Positions 22,041 to 35,164 of a stretch of 64,000 nucleotides of DNA are shown here, in pieces. The position numbers and the translations under genes are program-made. Source of the stretch: Ailurus styani (Eukaryota; Chordata; Mammalia; Carnivora; Ailuridae). Where the stretch lies: positions 880,286-944,285 of the forward strand of contig LNAC01000278.1 in NCBI GenBank assembly GCA_002007465.1, in the 5' to 3' direction. A model generated the notes under the pieces. It saw only the letters and a list, made by a program, of their open reading frames with translations. It had not been told where the DNA came from and did no database searches. The first letter of the stretch is position 1; each line of letters starts with the position of its first letter.

Positions 22041-22539
22041 ATTTCTAGGAATCAAATAATAATACCATTACTGAGTTCTAGTTTGACCCAGGACCATTTC
22101 CTCCTCCCACCCCATAGAAATATGAAGTCCAAGTCTGGCTGAATGTTGCCATTATCTAACTCTTGAAGAAGGTATTTCTTCTTCATAATATTTACAAGTC
22201 ACAATGAGTCAATATCACTCCTACTCTGGGGTGTAGGCCAGGATGTGGCCTCATCACCATTGTAATATTGTCATTAAAATCAGAAGGCAGGATGTTTACG
22301 AGCCTGCTGTTCTGTGAGTATTTTCAGCAGGAGGAGACTGATTGGTTTCTGCTCATAGTGGAAGGGATATTCCGATCTCTTCATTTGTATCTAACAGAGG
22401 AAGATTTAGAGTGGCAATTGTAACGATACCACTGCTGCCACTGCAATTAGTATTGGTAGCTAGTTAATAATAGCAATTCCATCACAGTTTTTGGTTCATA
22501 ATAAGAGCTTAATAAGTGTTCATTCCCTTTTCTATTTAT

Positions 22540-22775
22540 TCTTTCACAGCATTTCACAGTGTACAAAGCTCTATCGCATAGGTTACCTCAGTTTATCTTC
22601 AAAACAAGTGTGTGAAATATGAATTATTGTTATCGCTCTTACTCAGATTTCTGATAAGAAAGCTGTATCTCAGTGAGGGGAAGCTATTTTACCCCAAGTT
22701 GCACAATCAATTAATAGCAGAGATTGAACTCAAAGCAAGGTCACCTATCTCCTCATGCAGGACACTTTCCAACTC
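22540..22775 (-). repeat. MIR SINE, minus
   Basis: It follows the complement-strand MIR plan: 'TTACCTCAGTTTATCTTCA', then 'GTTGCACAATCAATTAATAGCAG', then 'GAGATTGAACTCAAAGCAAGG'. Confidence 0.65.
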
Positions 22776-24394
22776 ACCCACCAGTTCTAAATAGTCCTAT
22801 CCCACACCGTAAGTTTCAAATAATCAAGTTTCAATAATCTAGTTTGATCAAAGAATGACATTTTCTCTATATTTCTGTATTATGTATATTCCTATACATC
22901 AAATATTCTAGGTAATAGAGAACTTTGACATTTATTGTATGTATTGTGCTTATTTTACAAATACTACAGGAATAAACATTTTGCACATGTAAATGAGCAG
23001 AAGAAGAGAAACTGCCTCAGTAAATTACTTCTCCCACCACTGGCCTTGGTTCAGAATTTCTAAAGAGTGAGTACTTACAAAAAAAAAAAAAGAATACTTA
23101 GACGATACTTTCTCTTAAATACAGAATTCAAACTACTAATACCCAGGGATAGATTAGTACCCAGTACTAATCTTTAGATATACTATAGTATATTATCTTA
23201 TAATATATATAATTCATTTTACTTGGAGTCTACATGTGTGTGGAGTGGAGAGGCAATAGTATTGTTTTATGGAATATGTCTTTTGATTCTTTATGCTAAA
23301 CTTATAAGCAAACTTTTGGAATATAATCCATTCATTGGATGAGGACTCCTTTAAAATTCAGAATTTTCAAAGAATTAGTTTATGTTCCTCTTAAACCAAT
23401 CCTTTCATGATTTAGAGGGCACTTCAAGAATCTTACTATGTCTGTAGATTATTGTGACATATATGACATAACCCAATGATATATACCCTATAGATGCAGA
23501 GAAGGACTAATTAATAAGACACTGGATGATGACAAAGTATTAATGACATTACATAGGTGTTACTATGCTGTTGGAAATTCTGTAAGGATCCCTGATAGCT
23601 TGTGAATGAAGTCCAGCATATGCATTGATTGATGACTCATACCATACTTGTTCTTTCTTAGAGAAGGAAGATGATAGAAGCCCAGCTCAGGGATGTTTGA
23701 CTGTGATGACAAAGGGCCAATTATGAGGCCTGATATACAAAGGTATTAAAATGGAGGTTGAAAATTCAGAACACTAGAGGTAGGGGCTGATTGAGAGAGC
23801 CAGAAGGCAGGCATTCATTCCTACTTAGCTCCAGAACACTGGGGTAATGGGTAGGGTGACCAACCACATGACCCAATTTGCCTCAAATAGTTTCACTTAA
23901 TGCCTATTGTTCAGGCAAAATTATTATCAGAACCTCCTCTCACTCTAAAAAGTGCTCCAATTTGTAAAATATGGTGTATGGACACTCTATTCATAGGAAG
24001 ATTTAAGCAAAGTATTGCCTGGTCTTCTGATTTTTCAATTCAGAATTTTGGGTTTTTAAAGAGCATCTTTGGATTTTTAATGCGGGCAACAAATTCCAAA
24101 TTTTTAAAAATGTTATCAAGGTCAAGGAATACTAATGAGGGGAAGAATCTGGCATGGAATCTTCCAGTTTATAACTTCTAGATTAAAATGTCTGGCTGAT
24201 ATGAGAGTGCTCTTTGGTTTGCCCTTTGGAGAATTTGTCTCGCATGTGGCTGGTGAGAAAAAGTCTTTGGATGCTTCCTACATGGGAGGGCCTTCTTGCT
24301 CTAGGAAGTTCCAGTAGAAATCAGTGTGAGCTTCATGAGTTAAAAGGCCCTGATATGAGCAACTTGGGCCAGTTGTAGCTTTTACTAATGATTA
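22776..24394. other. Unique non-coding stretch
   Basis: No exon is recognised. The part at about 23,850-23,920 (AGGGTGACCAACCACATGACC) resembles the end of a known MITE family but is too short to assign. Confidence 0.45.
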
Positions 24395-24610
24395 TAGCTA
24401 GTACTTCACGTGTACTAAATGCATTACATAGATGATCTCACTTATTGTTCACTATAGTTCTACAGGTAAGATACTAACTATCTCCATTGTCCTAATGAGG
24501 AAACTGACACTTAAAAGACTAATTAGTTTGAACAAGGTCATCCAGCTAGTGGGTGGCAAAATCAGGATCTGAACTCATGTCAAACTTGACTCCAAAGTCC
24601 ATACCTTAGT
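24395..24610 (-). repeat. MIR SINE, minus
   Basis: 'ATGAGGAAACTGACACTTAA', 'CAAGGTCATCCAGCTAGTGG' and 'GGATCTGAACTCATGTC' are in the expected complement order. Confidence 0.8.
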
Positions 24611-25099
24611 GTCTGTGTATCTCAGTATCTGTGGCTTCCAAAGGTAGAGAGATCAAACTTTTTCCCCCTTGGGACATTTTTTCATTTGAGTGAATCGTTT
24701 TTGACCTCTTGTCACTACGGAAAATTATAATCTTGACTTTGGGTCTATAAGAAGACATTTTCTTGCCTTTATTCGGGGCTTTGACCAGAGGCCCAGTGGT
24801 TCAGTGCAAATCTTGGATTGGGAGACCCCTTGGAGGTTTAGAGCCAAAGTTCTAGTTCGTTATAAGCAGTGTTCATTTTCCAGGTGTCCCTTCTGCTCAG
24901 ATTGCTTGAGAATCTATGGTGATGCTAGGCAGTTGGTCAAAGATTTAAGGTTTTATGGTCTTAGTCATCTCTGTATCCTGTATCCATTTTAGAAATATAA
25001 ATAAGAAAGAGACCTCTCCCAATGGAGACTAAGAAAAGCATAGGGTTTTCTTTCCATTATTTACTTGCCCAAAAATTGGAGAATGTTTAACATGTTATA

Positions 25100-25745
25100 C
25101 TGGGTTGGATTGTCTCCCCCCAGAACTAATGTCTGCCTGGAACTTCAGAATATGACTTTCTTTGGAAAAGGGGTCTTTGCAGATGTAATTTGTTAAAATG
25201 AGGTTACACTGGATTAGGGTGAGTCCTAATCTGATGACTGGAGTCCTTATAAGAAGAGAAAGAGATACAGGGACCTCTATAGAGAGAAGATAGTCATATA
25301 AAGATGAGTAGAAATTAGAGGAATGCAGCCGTAAACCAAGGAGTACCAAGGACTGCTGGCAACCATCAGGAGCTAGGAGAGGCAAGATAGTATTCTCTAA
25401 AGACTTCAGAGGGAGAATGGTCCTGCCAATGTCTTGATTTGGAACTTCAAGCCTCCAGGACTGTGAGAAAATACATTTCTATTTTTTTTAAGATTTCATT
25501 TATTTATTTGAGAGAGAGAGAGAGAGGGAGAATACAAAGGGAGAGGGAGAGGGAGAAGCAGACTCCCCTCTGAGCATGAATCCTGATGCAGGACCTGGGA
25601 TCCCAGGACCCAGGATCATGACCTGAGCCGAAGGCAGATGCTCAAGTGACTGATCCACCCAGGTGTCCCAAATTTCTATTGTTTTTAGCCATCCAAATTT
25701 GTGGTAATTTGTTACAGCAGCCACAGGAAACTAGTACTAATGTTA
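25100..25745 (+). mobile_element. Old interspersed repeat (same broad type as 21.4 kb), plus
   Basis: It contains 'TTGGATTGTCTCCCCCCAG', 'GCAGATGTAATTTGTTAAA', 'TCCTTATAAGAAGAGAAAG', 'CCTCCAGGACTGTGAG' and an end 'GCAGCCACAGGAAACTAGTA'. Interrupted by a SINE at 25,484-25,669. Confidence 0.65.
25484..25669 (-). mobile_element. CAN SINE, minus
   Basis: Flanked by imperfect ATTTCTATT copies (25,475-25,483 and 25,672-25,680). It has a GA-rich body with (GA)n and a head complement 'CTGATCCACCCAGGTGTCCC'. Confidence 0.93.
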
Positions 25746-26282
25746 AAGAAAAAATTTAAATACTGTAATGCCCACTCCGAATAGAATGCAGGAATTTGTG
25801 TTGATTATTTAAATTCAGAGTCCCTAAGTCAAAAGTTCAGAAAGTATTTCTTAACCACTGTTACCTAAAGAATATACTCTTCAGAGAGGCAAAATTCCCT
25901 CCATAGATACTGTGAAAGCATCTGTGGAATTTCAACAGAGGACTAGAGGCATCCAGTGTATTGGTTCAGTATGGCTCAGTTCTAAGCTAATCTTGACCAA
26001 GACTGGTTGTGATAGGAAGCCCTTTAACCAATCTACTATTCCAAGTCTGAAATCCAATATAGCTAGGATGAGCCATAAACATTGGAGTGTGCATTATGTG
26101 GTAGTCTTTCCCCATTTTCTGCCATGTGTGCCCTGTCTGGCATCTGACTCAATTTCCCTCTTGGGACTATGATTCCCACAACTTCACCAGCTTTCATTTC
26201 TTTAGGGTCTGTTTCAACTTGGATGGACTCTGTGCAACAGGGAAGAACCTCTTATACTCTCAATTCTTAGAATGCCCATGTC

Positions 26283-26488
26283 AGGCACCTGGGTGGCTCA
26301 GTGGGTTAAAGCCTCTGCCTTCGGCTCAGGTCATGATCTTAGGGTCCTGGGATCGAGGCCCACATCGGGCTCCCTGCTCAGCAGGGAGCCTGCTTCCTCC
26401 TCTCTCTCTGCCTGCCTCTCAGCCTACTTGTGATCTCTCTCTCTCTGTCAAATAAATAAATAAAATCTTAAAAAAAAAACCACTTTAA
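26283..26488 (+). mobile_element. CAN SINE, plus, young subtype
   Basis: The target-site duplication AGAATGCCCAT at 26,269-26,279 and 26,490-26,500 bounds it. The open frame across it contains the 'GWLSGLKPLPSAQVM' peptide that every young SINE in this window encodes. Confidence 0.95.
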
Positions 26489-26500
26489 AAGAATGCCCAT

Positions 26501-27699
26501 TGTCCATTCTGAGAAAAGCTAGCCACAGCTTCCACCTCCTGCACTCAGCTGATTCTACCACATTTGCATGTCTCATTCAAGAGTAGCCCATTTTGGGCCT
26601 ATTAGTGTTCTATGAAGTAATTGGGCAGGAGAGTTCTACCCAATGAGGAAAAAGGTAAGCAACAGCACAATTACGACCTTCTATGTTGGAGAGTTTAAGT
26701 CCCTGGAGACCCCCTGCTATTGGTAGCAGGAACAGAAGTTGGGAAGACACAGAAAGTAGAAACCATGAAGGTGACAAATGCCATTAGTGAGCAGAAGCCA
26801 TGAAACAAAAAGAACACATGAAGTTGGCAGTAAAAGGCAGGAACAGTGAAAACACAGGCTAAGTGTAAAAAGGACAGAGCATTACAATCAGGTTGTTGGG
26901 TGCCCAGGGTCTCATCAGACGGCCCAAGCTGCACTGTATTCTAAAGCAGCTTCTAGTTTTTAAATACTGTTCTGGTCTCTGCGAGGCACAGCTGTACAGC
27001 CATGAAGAGGGTTCCCTGACTTCCTTACACCTTTCATCCCTGTAACATCATCTTATCCCTTCAACTCCTGCCATTAACTAAGGTAAATACATCTCTATTC
27101 TTGAAACATTAAAAAAACCCCCACAAAACAGTCTATGAAACCACCATGTGCCAATGCCGAGTTCCATGAGTTTAGAATTCTTGGATACCCTCACAGTGAT
27201 CCTAAGTATCCAGTCCCCCATTGGACACTGATCCTCAACCTGCTCATTACCATAGCTTGGCTAGTCCTTCTTACTCCAGTTCTGCTGTTTCCCCTTTCCC
27301 AATTCACTTGCTGTAGAAGTTCTGACATGCCTTATAAATCAAGACACATGGGTTATAATACTGGTTTCATTCAGCGATGAAGTAATAAACATTTGCATTT
27401 ATTTCAACAAGGTTAGGTCTCACTTGTCTTTACTGTGTTATATAAATGGTTCAAGTGTAGCTACATCTTAACAGAATGAAAGATTTCAGTAATTTAGAAG
27501 TCAAAGATTTGGGGTCTTCTGTGTCCAGCTTATCTGGAATCAGAAACTGCAGTGCTCTAAAGACATTAGAAGTCTTGTAGACCATGTGTTCATGCATGAT
27601 TTTGAAGTATGATTATGAAGTGTCAAACAAGGAGGCAGAACTCCTCAACATAATGAATTTCACCTGATGCCCTAATTCTGCTTAGGTATTATATGGTAT
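26501..27699. other. Unique non-coding stretch
   Basis: I see no known repeat and no exon. Small open frames have no recognised motif. Confidence 0.5.
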
Positions 27700-28275
27700 G
27701 TTTCTATTTTCTGTTTATAATAACATAGGTTCATTTTAGAAAATTGGTGAGAATTTTAACACAATCTATAACATCCCTACTCAAGACAGTGATTATTAAT
27801 GCCTTAGTATTCCTCATTTTAGTCTTTGTGCATTTGTAGATATATATAAATTTTTTCACAAGATTGAAATTTTCCTATGTATAGGAAAACTTTCTATTTA
27901 TGTTTGCTTTGTTTTGTTTTGCTTTTGCTTTTCCTTTACCACTTAGTGTTTTACAACATAAGCATTTCCCCATGCCATTTAGGATTCTTCAAAGGCATGA
28001 TTTAGTGTGGTCACATAGTTGTTCATTTTCCAGAAGTTCCTTATATTGACCTACCATTGAATGTTTATATTCTTCTAGTTTTTCTTAGGCATGAATAACA
28101 AGATAGTGAGCTTTTTTGTACATAGAGCTGAGGTTGTATCAATCCTTATTTTCTTAGATTAGATCTCTAGAAGTGGAAGTTTTGGTCAAAGTCTAGGCAT
28201 ATTTTTATGGATCTTTTGACATATGGCCAAACTGGTCCCTGAAAAGCATGTACCTTTTCGCAGTCTTGGCAGTGG
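27700..28275. mobile_element. Probable old LINE fragment
   Basis: The string 'TAGAAGTGGAAGTTTTGGTC' followed by 'GACATATGGCCAAACTGGTC' resembles a very common old LINE 3' region (L1M/HAL1 type). Long T-rich runs precede it. The assignment is tentative. Confidence 0.4.
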
Positions 28276-28657
28276 CATATCGGAATGGCATCTCAACCCA
28301 GCAACATTTGATTTCTTGCCCCCATGAAGTAGTGAAGTCCCACTAAGCCTTGGAGTTCTTGCTGGCTCCTCCCTGAGTCCTTCTTTGTTAGGTTCCATAC
28401 TGGTCTTCATTTCATCTCCACTGTTCATAATTAGCCCCAGATGTTCAAAGCCTGCCTCTTCTATCCCAGGACTGGGAAGGCTTTGGTTAGCAAGAACATC
28501 AATAGTGCTTGTCCTATTGGTCAGTGCAAGTCTGGAAATGGTCTTTGGTTCTCAGGCTCAAATAAGTCCTAGGTGCTTTGATATCTTTGGGCAATGATTC
28601 TCCCTGGATGCCCCTGGGTGCCCCACTATAACTCTATTCCACTTGCTTCTCTTGTAC

Positions 28658-28681
28658 TTTTTTTTTGAGATTTTATTATTT

Positions 28682-28713
<32 letters not shown>

Positions 28714-28872
28714 CCACATGGAAGCACATAAGCTGGGGGAGGGCCAGAAGGAGAGGGAGAAAATAGACTTCCTGCTAAGCAGGGAGCTTAACTTGGGGCT
28801 TGATCCCAGGACCCCGGGATCATGACCTGAGCCAAAGGCAGATGCTTAACCAACTGAACCACTCAGGTTCCT
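28658..28872 (-). mobile_element. CAN SINE, minus
   Basis: A (GA)n stretch at 28,686-28,712 and head complement 'CTGAACCACTCAGGTTCC' mark it. Imperfect CTTCTCTTG / CTCTCTTGG flanks are the likely target duplication. Confidence 0.9.
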
Positions 28873-31164
28873 CTCTCTTGGGCTTTTGAGTTCACTCAGG
28901 GGAGTCCTACCTTGTACCCCACAATCGAAGTTGTACATGTTTCCCTGCATCACTTTGCCTGCCCCATTTCCTGGGTCTGAGCTATCTCTTGCTCTTCCCT
29001 ACCTCCTATTGGATAGATTTCCTTGAAAGACCTAGATTTATATTTCACAATCCCACATTGCAAAAATCTTCCATCCCACCCGACTCCTGGTCTCTGCCAG
29101 AGTTCAATGAGACCATTCCCTTTAGCTGTTCCTCTGTGTTAGTTATCCCTTTGACCTTGACATCCATGAAATGGGTCAGTATTTCTTATGCCATTGGTTG
29201 GTCTTGGTCTCTTATTGCCATCCTCTCCTCTGGGAAGCCACCTCTGCCCTAGCTTTGTCCTTTGGCAGTCCCTCTCACTTTGGCTCAGAGTCTCTTCTCT
29301 GTTCCCAGAATGCCCTGGCCCATGTGCTACGAGTCCAGTGAGAAGCTGACAGCTCAACAAGGCCTTGCTTCAGGATATTAAGGGAGTGTACTAAATGAAC
29401 ACTGAAGGGCTGTGGCATCTTGCCAGTTTCATCTTAATAAATTCTGTTCCACTCCCCAGTCTTATCCCCTCCCTGCTCAATATCCATTTGGTCCTTCCAA
29501 CCTCCCATTTATTTAAGCTCCATCTCTGGCATCAGCACCTTGGTTGACCTTCCCTCTGGCCTCTGGCCCACCATATGATATCCCTATTCCCCACTTGGCT
29601 CTTTCCTCCTACCTTTGGCATTACTGGCCTGGTCTGGCTTCCCTCTGAGCTGTGTCCATAAGCTGTCCTAGCAGGGATGTCCTGGCATTCCTGAGGGCCC
29701 TGCCTCCTCCTGGGCTTGGCCCTGCTCCAGAAGCTGTAGAGACAGGATATTTTAACCCCTCCATTCTCAGTATTCTTTTGAAAAGATAAGGTATAATACT
29801 GGAATATGGGCAGCTCAGGCTCAGACCATCCCTTTCCAGCAAACCCTTTCCAGGGACATACTTTGGGAAGAAGGAATGTGGAGAATAGGGGCGGCCACTT
29901 AGATCTGAAGAAACTCTAAGAAACAAACCATCAGTTGTTGTCTAGAATGTCCTGATCATATCCCTATGGGGTGTTCTTAGCCAATTCTAGATCATCAATT
30001 GATTGGGAACGACCACAGTACTTTCATAACACCAATGGTATCTCCTCTGCTTGCTGTTGCTCCCTGCTCCCAGAAGCCCTGGTAACTTTGTCCTTAGACC
30101 TGCTGCTGACTGTCTAAATCCACCTGCTTCAAGGGTTGGGGTGGCTGGTTGTCCTAGTGAGTGCTGCAGGGCTAGGGGCTATTTCGCTAATGGGGGGCAA
30201 GAAACCAATAAAGTGAAGAGATGTCTCTTGACTTGTGAAGACAAAATCCAAAAATCCCGAAGAGTCTGGTGCATTTCCACCCTGGCAGCTGTGACAGACT
30301 TGGCACAGCACCAGGAATGCAGATGTAGGGAGATTGGGAAGAAGCACTCTTCTTGTTTCTGGTCTATTTCATGAGCCAGCAGGCAAGGCGGATGGTGGTA
30401 TTCTTTCTGATCAAGCTGCTTCTGATTAAAAGAAACTGAAACCCATTCAGAGTTCAGGCAAATGGAATGAGAGGAAAAGCTGGCCCTTCTAAGGGAAAGC
30501 TGGCAGAAAAGTAGGGGATGACAGGCTAACTGACATGGCCAGAGCGGTGAGTCAGCCCAGGCTCAAACGTCAGGCACTAAATGGACACTGGTCACTGTCA
30601 TTGCCCTCCTTCTGTAATGCTTATTCCCAGGCTCCCTCCTGCTTAAACGAAGACTAAGACCTCTCAAAGCCCAGCTCCAAATTATGCTGAGGAATTATCA
30701 GAGCTTTAAATGGGATTCTGAATCTCTCTCACTCAGCCAGGGACTGACTTTTCCTGAATGTTGTGCTTACTGTGTAGATCTAGGAGCTAATCATATCCTT
30801 GCCCTTCCACTCTCTTCTCCTCCCTGCTTCAGGAACTGGGCCCATAGCCCTATGGTCTTTTCCTCTCTTCATCCGCACTGTGGTGGCGTACAGGGTGTAG
30901 AACACAGAGGGAGGCTGGGAGAACCGACTGCTTATTCCCCTAACCCTGGTTCTAAAATGGGACTCTTTGGGGTCCGTGGAGTTCCTGTTAGCCAACCCTT
31001 ACTAAATTCATGATAGCTTACCTCTCAGTATTCATTACCACCCCAGCATTGGAGTTTCGCATTTTCAGCTTTCTGAATCAAACTTTCAGGTTCCAAAGAC
31101 AGATATACAAATAAATTATTTATGACAACCTATCATTAGCTCCTAAAGGAAAGATACCCATTGG
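28873..31164. other. Unique non-coding stretch, 2.3 kb
   Basis: GC content is moderate and several 60-110 residue frames are open on both strands, but none has a domain, a start context and splice sites together. I see no named repeat. Confidence 0.45.
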
Positions 31165-31310
31165 CATTCTTTAATCTTTACAGCACTGGACCTCATATGC
31201 ATGAGGAAACCAAGGCTCATAAAGGTGAAGTGACTTGCCCAAGGTCACATGAGTTAATGGTAGATGCAGGACCGGAACTCAGATCTTCGGTCTTCAGTCC
31301 AGGAATCTTC
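31165..31310 (-). repeat. MIR SINE, minus
   Basis: 'ATGAGGAAACCAAGGCTCAT', 'GACTTGCCCAAGGTCACATG' and 'GGACCGGAACTCAGATC' form a clear complement-strand MIR. Confidence 0.85.
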
Positions 31311-32284
31311 CCATTATTCTATCATGCCATCCTCAGCATTTGGTTCGCTTCGGCTTATGCAACACTGTCTCTTGAGTTGAATGACTTCTGTACCTCAGAA
31401 ATAGGCCAGTTGCCTGTTTGGCATTTTCTTTTTGGCCTTCTGGCTTTTTACAGTGGTGCCTCAAAATAATATGGCCTGCTAAAGTATGGAATGGGGCACC
31501 ATGGGACTAAGATCCTCGACAGGTGTGCAAATAATCCCAAATCCTGGAAAGTACTTGTTGGTATGTTCCTACCTAAGATGCATTTCTATATCCTTGGTTT
31601 CCAAAGGCAAAAGTGTCACAAGATTTGAATGTGGTTATGACCATAATGTCCTTAAGTCACCATTTCTTAAGTTCTGGGACCAAGTAACAGTGCAATTTGA
31701 TCATCAAATCCTACTTACATTTCTCTTCTGTTCTTATGAAGATTTAACTCACCTACATTTTATCTCCCATGATAGACACAAATGTAATAGTAAAATGTAG
31801 TGGAGGCCACCATCAAAAGTGAGATGGTGGGTTGTGACATCAAACAAATCTGAGATCATATCGTGACCTTATTATGATTATTGCAGTCCTTCGAGCTACC
31901 TCTGTCTTCACTATGTAACAGAAAACCTTGATACTCAAGCTACTAGATCATATAACTGCATTTCTTTGGCATCCTGGCAGTGTTAATATTTGTTCTGTAG
32001 ACTTTTCCCTCTTTCTCTACCTCTCTTAGTTGTTTTTACCTTGTATAAGCTTTAGGTAAATATAGGCTTCTTTTGACAAACAGAGAAGAATGAGTAAATT
32101 TCATTAATTATAGTTCTGTTTCATATTCTGATTTTTAAAATGAATTCTGTCTGTCTTAATTCAGATAGTCATTTTAATTATAACCATTGAAACTCTTAGT
32201 TTAATTAAAATATCTGTATTATATGGCAAGGCCTATAGACAATATTTGATATGTTAATTTCAAAGATATCCACTTTACTCATTC
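31311..32284. other. Unique non-coding stretch
   Basis: Nothing recognised. The 104-residue frame at 31,486-31,800 has no motif I know. Confidence 0.45.
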
Positions 32285-32670
32285 CCTCTCCTTAAGTTTT
32301 TGTTCAATTCTCTCCTCATTAATGGGGTTTACTCTGGTCATCCCATTTAATTCTGCAAGCTTCCACCTTCCCACGCTCCTCCTACCACCTCCACCTCCTC
32401 TGCTGGCACTCCTGAATCATTTTATCTTGCCCAATTTTTTTCCATAGCACTTATCACCACCTAACATACTATGTAATTTTATTACATAGTTTAAGGCGTG
32501 TTTCCACATGGGCAGAATTTACTCTTTCTCTCTTCCTCTTTCTCTCTTTCTCGCCCTCCCTTCCCCTCTCTCTTTCTCATTAATATTTCTCAAGTGCCTA
32601 CAACAGTGCCTAAGACATAGATATTCAATGAATATGGTAAATATTAATGTTTGTTAAATGAATACACTGG
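32285..32670 (+). mobile_element. L2 LINE 3' fragment, plus, with CT-rich insert
   Basis: 'ATAGCACTTATCACCACCTA' and then 'CAACAGTGCCTAAGACATAG' with 'TTCAATGAATATG' are L2 3' landmarks. A CT-rich simple stretch sits at 32,520-32,580. Confidence 0.7.
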
Positions 32671-33244
32671 CATATATGTCCTTAAGCAGTCTATTTAGAA
32701 CTACCAAATGACTATTTTCTTTAGAAAAAATACAGACAAGTCTCTGAGCCATTAATTTCTTTTTTTATTTTCCTGCTAGGCTAAACTAGACTTCAGTAAT
32801 AACTATCTATACCTGCATGTGTATATATGTGTACACACCTGCACATATATAATATGCATATAAATGCACATATATACAAGTATGTAAGAAGATCAGGTTT
32901 TTGCATAGTGCAATAACTTTTAAGCCTGTCAACAGAGTGTAATCCTTTTTTCCTTTTCTATTTTGAGGCAATCAATGTTTATTTTTAAAGACATGGTTGT
33001 TTTATCACATATCCCTGGGGCAGAATGCCCCAGTGTGAAAGTCCAGAAAACGTTCCTTTTCAAAACTCCCAGAGTTGAGTCTGGGTTTGGCCCTGATCCA
33101 GTTAGACAGCCAGATCATTCTCCACATTGGTGCTTGAATATGGAGCATCATTTTAGATGAAGCTCAGAAAGAATCTGGTTTTATCGAAAGTTAAGTTGTT
33201 ATTTGTTGTTTAGCCCTGGCAAGCTGATCTGATTCATGTTCACA

Positions 33245-33400
33245 AACATTCACTTAATTTATTTATTTCCCATTCTTTGTCAGGCATTGGACTAGGTCCT
33301 GGTTATATATAATGGAGGAACAAGGTTCCTCCCTGTAAGGAATCCAATCTAGAACAGTAATAGACAAGTGAAAAAGACAATTATAATGCAATGTAAATGT
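33245..33400 (+). mobile_element. L2-like fragment, plus
   Basis: 'TTTGTCAGGCATTGGACTAG' and 'TCCCTGTAAGGAATCCAATC' match the common 'GTGCCAGGCACTG...TCCCTGCCCTCA' L2-type region in order. Confidence 0.5.
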
Positions 33401-33583
33401 CTCTTTACAGCTGACAACAGGATGTTAAAGGAATACAAAGGGTTAGGATATATTCCTGGTCTCTAAGTAAGACAAACCACTGCCAAGTTCACCCTGAGAT
33501 AACCAGATTTTTGAGATTGGATCAGCCCTTTTGACTGCTCTGAAGTGGCAATTGCTCATGGCCAGGAACAGAGGGAGCAAAAT

Positions 33584-33611
33584 TTATTATTATTATTATT
33601 ATTATTATTAT
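33584..33611. repeat. (ATT)n trinucleotide microsatellite
   Basis: About nine TTA/ATT units. Confidence 0.95.
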
Positions 33612-33699
33612 ATTTCATGATAATGATGACAGTGAGGGAGTTTATAGAACAAGGAAAACAATCTTACTTGTAACCAAAACAATGCAAATTAAAATAATA

Positions 33700-33850
33700 A
33701 TGCAATCGATTTGTTAAATATTGAGCACCTAGTATGTGCCCGCACTGCGGAAGGTGCAGGAGGTACAGCAAAGACTAAAAGCTAAAGGGTTGTGGCTCTC
33801 AAAGAGCTTATATTCTAGTTGGGGAGACATTAAAAAAATGAGTAAATAAT
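33700..33850 (+). mobile_element. Second L2-like fragment, plus
   Basis: 'TGAGCACCTAGTATGTGCCC' followed by 'GAGCTTATATTCTAGTTGGG' gives the same landmark order as the fragment 450 bases upstream. Confidence 0.6.
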
Positions 33851-35164
33851 AGGTAGGTGCATGAGCTTATAATTAGAGTCCTGGATAAAGCCCAGTTGCA
33901 GTAGGTCCATTGGGCCCATGGATCCAAATGGGGGTCATTCCCCTTGTTCTCAAGTGTATAATTGAGATTAACAGACTTGAAAGTTGGAGATGGAGAAAGC
34001 CAAGGGATAAAAAACAATATTACAGTTTTGCCCCAGGGTTATGCTAATTATCCCACTTATCAAAATATAGTCTGAAAGAGAGAGCTGGACTTCTCTCAGA
34101 ACATTATTACATTGATAACATCATGCTGATCAGGCAAAAGAAACAAGAGGTAGTTAGCATACTGGAGACCTGGGTAAGATGTGTGCGTGCTCCAGCAGGT
34201 GGGAAAGAAGCCCTGTAAAGATTCAGAGATCTGCCCCTTCAATACAGTTTCCAGGGTCCAGTGGTCGGAGTGGGGGTGGGGTGCTGGGATATGCCTCCAA
34301 AAAGACACAGTACTGCATCTTATATCCTCTGCTACAAGGCAGGAAGCACTGTGACCGATAACACTTTGGGGTTCTGGAAGTAACACATCCTACACCTAAA
34401 TATTGTGCTAGTCCATATACTGGCTTCCTGGATGACTACCAGCTTTAAGTGGGGCCCAGAATAGAAAAGGGCTTTATACTCGATCCAGTCTAAGTGGCTG
34501 AGCTGCCTGGGCCATAAGCTCCAGCACATCTATGATGGTCAAGTTGACAGTGGTGGAAAAGTGGAGTTTAGGGTCAGTCTCAGTGAGAGAATCACAAGGG
34601 AGGCTTTTGGAGTTTTGGAGCATGGTCATGCCATCTACAGCTTAACAAACTTCTTGATATGCTACTGAGCCCTATAGACCTGAACCATTTGATCAGCAAA
34701 GACCAGGTACCTAGACCTACCTGTGATGAGTTGGGTTATTTTGGTGCGATCAAGTTATAAAGTCAAACAGATTCAGCAGTGGTCCATTGAATGATGGAAC
34801 TAGTACATCCAGGATTGAGCCCAAGCAACACCAAGAGGCACAAGTTAGCTTCACGAGCAGGTAGTCCAGGCTGCCATGTCACCTACAACAGTTACAAAAG
34901 CATTTCTCCCCCCAATTTGTATCTATGTATGCTATGCAGGGGTCCCTGTATGACCGGCTTAAACAGAAGGACAAAACCTGAGTCTGAGTTCTGGATGGGT
35001 TGAGTTTGCATATGGGAGTGAGCCAGAAATGGATAGCAGCTACATGACAGTCACTCTTAGGGTGGATATGAAAGAAAATGAAGAAAGAAAATCTTTCTGA
35101 TGGACAGAGCTGCAAGCAGAATGTCTTCTTCTTTGTGAAGAAGGAGAAATGTCACAAGATAGGA